From the NCBI RefSeq assembly GCF_000559025.1, contig NZ_JAAN01000006.1:1-57461 (forward strand): a stretch of 57,461 nt of DNA, written 5' to 3'. Under the pieces are notes generated by a model that did not search any database, had not been told where the DNA came from, and worked only from the letters and a program-made list of their open reading frames with translations. The DNA is from Luteimonas huabeiensis HB2. GTDB taxonomy: Bacteria > Pseudomonadota > Gammaproteobacteria > Xanthomonadales > Xanthomonadaceae. Below are positions 56,218 through 57,461 of this stretch, piece by piece. Position 1 is the stretch's first letter. Each line of letters begins with the position of its first letter. The position numbers and the translations under genes were made by a program.

Positions 56218-56573
56218 GGCCGCGATCGTCGGAGATCGCCTCGCCGAGCGCCGGGTAGCCGCGCCCGGCGCAGGAGTAGCCGATGCCATCGTGGGCCGGT
56301 TTGTCGATCGTCCTGCCGCAGGGTGCCCGGTGGATGCGCGCCACCAGCGCGCAGGCGGCATCTGTGGTCGCTACCGAGCTGTGCAGCAGGTCGGTGTGGT
56401 TACTGTTTCGAAGCTGTTGTCGTTCGCCGCCGCGTAGCGGATGCCGATCTGCCTGCTGCAGGACGTTTCCAGTGCAGTGACCGCGTAAGCAAACCTGCCC
56501 CAATTTTTTTTGACTCATGAAGCTGGATCAGTTGTTCTCCGGCCCCAGTTCTCAGTGCCCATGTTCTTGTTGC
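56218..56573. other. Gene-free gap with hairpin and GC transition
   Basis: After the receptor stop, an 8-bp stem GCGCCGGG (56248-56255) with CCCGGCGC (56264-56271) may end its transcript. The rest has no supported gene; a 125-codon open frame on the minus strand has no family resemblance. Around 56500 an A/T run (TTTTTTTT) marks the change from high to clearly lower GC, consistent with the edge of an acquired segment. Confidence 0.5.
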
Positions 56574-56768
56574 TTACCGGCGTCGTCGTCCAAATAACTG
56601 ATCTCGAAGAGCATAAATCAGAAACGGCTGAGGAGCGCTGAAGCAAATTAGAAGCACGCGAAAAGATGCCTTGACGTCATACGTAAAGAAGTAGATCGTT
56701 GCCGGGAATATGGCGCAAACAAGAAGGTACAATTCTGCTCGAAGAAGCACTCGGAATCTCATTCTCAT
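56574..56768 (-). CDS. Small two-TM membrane protein, candidate Rhs immunity
   Basis: A 64-residue protein with two hydrophobic helices (about residues 10-30 and 36-53) and a basic C-terminus (FGRRRR). Its ATG overlaps the stop of the upstream Rhs gene by four bases, so it is translationally coupled to it. Small membrane proteins directly after Rhs genes are often immunity proteins against membrane-acting toxin tips. That role is inferred from position and topology only; no family was recognised. Confidence 0.6.
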   Translation of the reverse strand: MRMRFRVLLRAELYLLVCAIFPATIYFFTYDVKASFRVLLICFSAPQPFLIYALRDQLFGRRRR

Positions 56769-57461
56769 CGCCTCTTATCGAGTTGCGTCTCAACTGCTTT
56801 GTCTACCGCGCCAGCTGCCGCATCGACGCCAATCTGTGCAGACGCTTGACCACCTGTTGTGGCCACCTCGCCTACGCGCAACGCGGACTGAGTGGTTGAA
56901 GCAATATTGGGGGCGCCAGGTGACGAGGAAGCCGCAGCTCGCTCGAGGTTTGAAACGCTCGACAAGCCAATGCGTGCACCAGCACCAGATGCCGCTCCGC
57001 CAATGGCACCTGAAACTGCCATTTTGACTCCATCAGGCGCTTCACCGTTTGCTATATCTTTTGCTCCTGACCCCAATGCAGAGGCTGCACCGCCGGCCAT
57101 ACCCGTTTGAATAGCAGCCTGTCCAGCAGTGATGGTGCCTCTTGCTGCCTGCGTGGCAAGACGCCCTCCAAGCCCACCAGTTACTGCGCCGACAGCTACG
57201 GCAACAGCCACGTCCGTTTTGTCAATTTGGGAGAAGGATTTCCCTTCCACTCCCATTTGAATACCAACCTCAATGAGTCCGCCAATGATTCCACCAACCA
57301 CACCAAATCGCCCGTCCGGATCGGTGAACTTATACGGGTTGCTGTTGGCGTAGCGATACCGATTGAACGTCACTAACGGCTGGTCGTAAGCCGTTACAGG
57401 ATCGACGGACAGGAACAGCCCGATACCGGGATCGTAGTAGCGCTGCTGCATGTACACCAGG
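56765..57461 (-). CDS. Rhs repeat-associated core protein, C-terminal part (truncated by window edge)
   Basis: The 3' end of an Rhs/YD-repeat gene; the frame continues past 57461. The visible start holds the Rhs core motif YMQQRYYDPGIGLFLSVDP and RYRYANSNPYKFTDPDGRFG, which marks the end of the cocoon-forming core. After that junction about 190 residues form a variable tail. Its first part is glycine-rich and hydrophobic (VGGIIGGLIEVGIQMGV, AVAVAVGAVTGGLGG) and its last part is polar and Ala/Ser-rich. The tail's activity is not identifiable; a membrane-acting toxin is possible. GC is noticeably lower than elsewhere. Confidence 0.8.
   Translation of the reverse strand, partial: LVYMQQRYYDPGIGLFLSVDPVTAYDQPLVTFNRYRYANSNPYKFTDPDGRFGVVGGIIGGLIEVGIQMGVEGKSFSQIDKTDVAVAVAVGAVTGGLGGRLATQAARGTITAGQAAIQTGMAGGAASALGSGAKDIANGEAPDGVKMAVSGAIGGAASGAGARIGLSSVSNLERAAASSSPGAPNIASTTQSALRVGEVATTGGQASAQIGVDAAAGAVDKAVETQLDKRR

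Noticed and set aside
56141..56518. 125-codon minus-strand frame after the TonB receptor
   Set aside because: It runs antisense into the receptor gene end, has no family resemblance, and its composition changes along its length; treated as non-coding.

Overview
The window is one contiguous piece of a very GC-rich bacterial chromosome. Gene families, synteny and codon use point to the Xanthomonadaceae/Lysobacteraceae (Lysobacter- or Luteimonas-like): a bifunctional PutA, an aa3 cytochrome oxidase cluster with ctaG, a SURF1 gene and heme A genes, a LacI/MFS/TonB-receptor GlcNAc regulon, and rpsU next to tsaD and near dnaG. No rRNA, tRNA, CRISPR array or complete insertion sequence was recognised.

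Layout. 1-3450: an AEC permease, then an orphan-looking DPPF-type DNA methyltransferase divergent from a small XRE regulator, with a palindrome between them. 3484-6684: putA. 6993-15179: an aa3-type cytochrome c oxidase module (subunits II, I and III, CuB chaperone CtaG, a tiny 47-aa membrane protein, a 72-aa twin-TM protein, SURF1, a Sco-like thioredoxin-fold protein, heme A synthase and heme O synthase). 15253-17170: NHEJ genes ku and a stand-alone LigD polymerase domain. 17201-29406: a chitin/GlcNAc utilisation regulon. Its minus-strand arm is a glucokinase-type kinase, a TonB receptor and a GH20 hexosaminidase lipoprotein; its plus-strand arm is nagP, a LacI regulator, nagB-II, nagA and nagX. 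Two NagR-like palindromes lie between the arms. 29450-31077: a nuclease toxin and an immunity-like protein. 31231-33842: an S9 peptidase and a cytochrome b561. 34105-39201: dnaG, a YihY-type protein, yqeY and rpsU on the minus strand and tsaD on the plus strand; rpoD does not follow dnaG. 39295-43391: folB, a YbdG-like MscS channel, folK, a DUF6159-like membrane protein and a pteridine-reductase-like SDR. 43497-47203: a MidA-like methyltransferase, VanZ-like protein, AmgK-like kinase and DUF72 protein. 47307-48072: a thioredoxin-like protein with a 58-aa secreted Cys-rich peptide. 48267-52196: slt, a PH-domain protein, cca and a small lipoprotein. 52294-56217: a TauE/SafE permease and a TonB receptor. 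56574-57461: the 3' end of an Rhs gene and a small two-TM protein, in DNA of clearly lower GC.

How the parts work together. The cox module encodes the oxidase core, copper delivery and heme A biosynthesis. The nag module reads as outer-membrane import, periplasmic hydrolysis of chito-oligomers, inner-membrane GlcNAc uptake, phosphorylation, deacetylation and deamination under a LacI repressor. Three loci look like accessory effector or peptide systems: the nuclease/immunity pair at 29.4-31.1 kb, the thioredoxin/Cys-rich-peptide pair at 47.3-48.1 kb, and the Rhs tail with a small membrane protein at the right edge.

The non-coding DNA is also structured. Two convergent intergenic gaps are filled by inverted heptamer-repeat hairpins with similar cores. 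A long nested palindrome of about 140 bp follows the vanZ-like gene. Two copies of a palindrome-array repeat sharing an 18-bp leader lie in opposite orientation at about 0.1 and 36 kb. All family assignments were made by reading the sequence; no database search was run.
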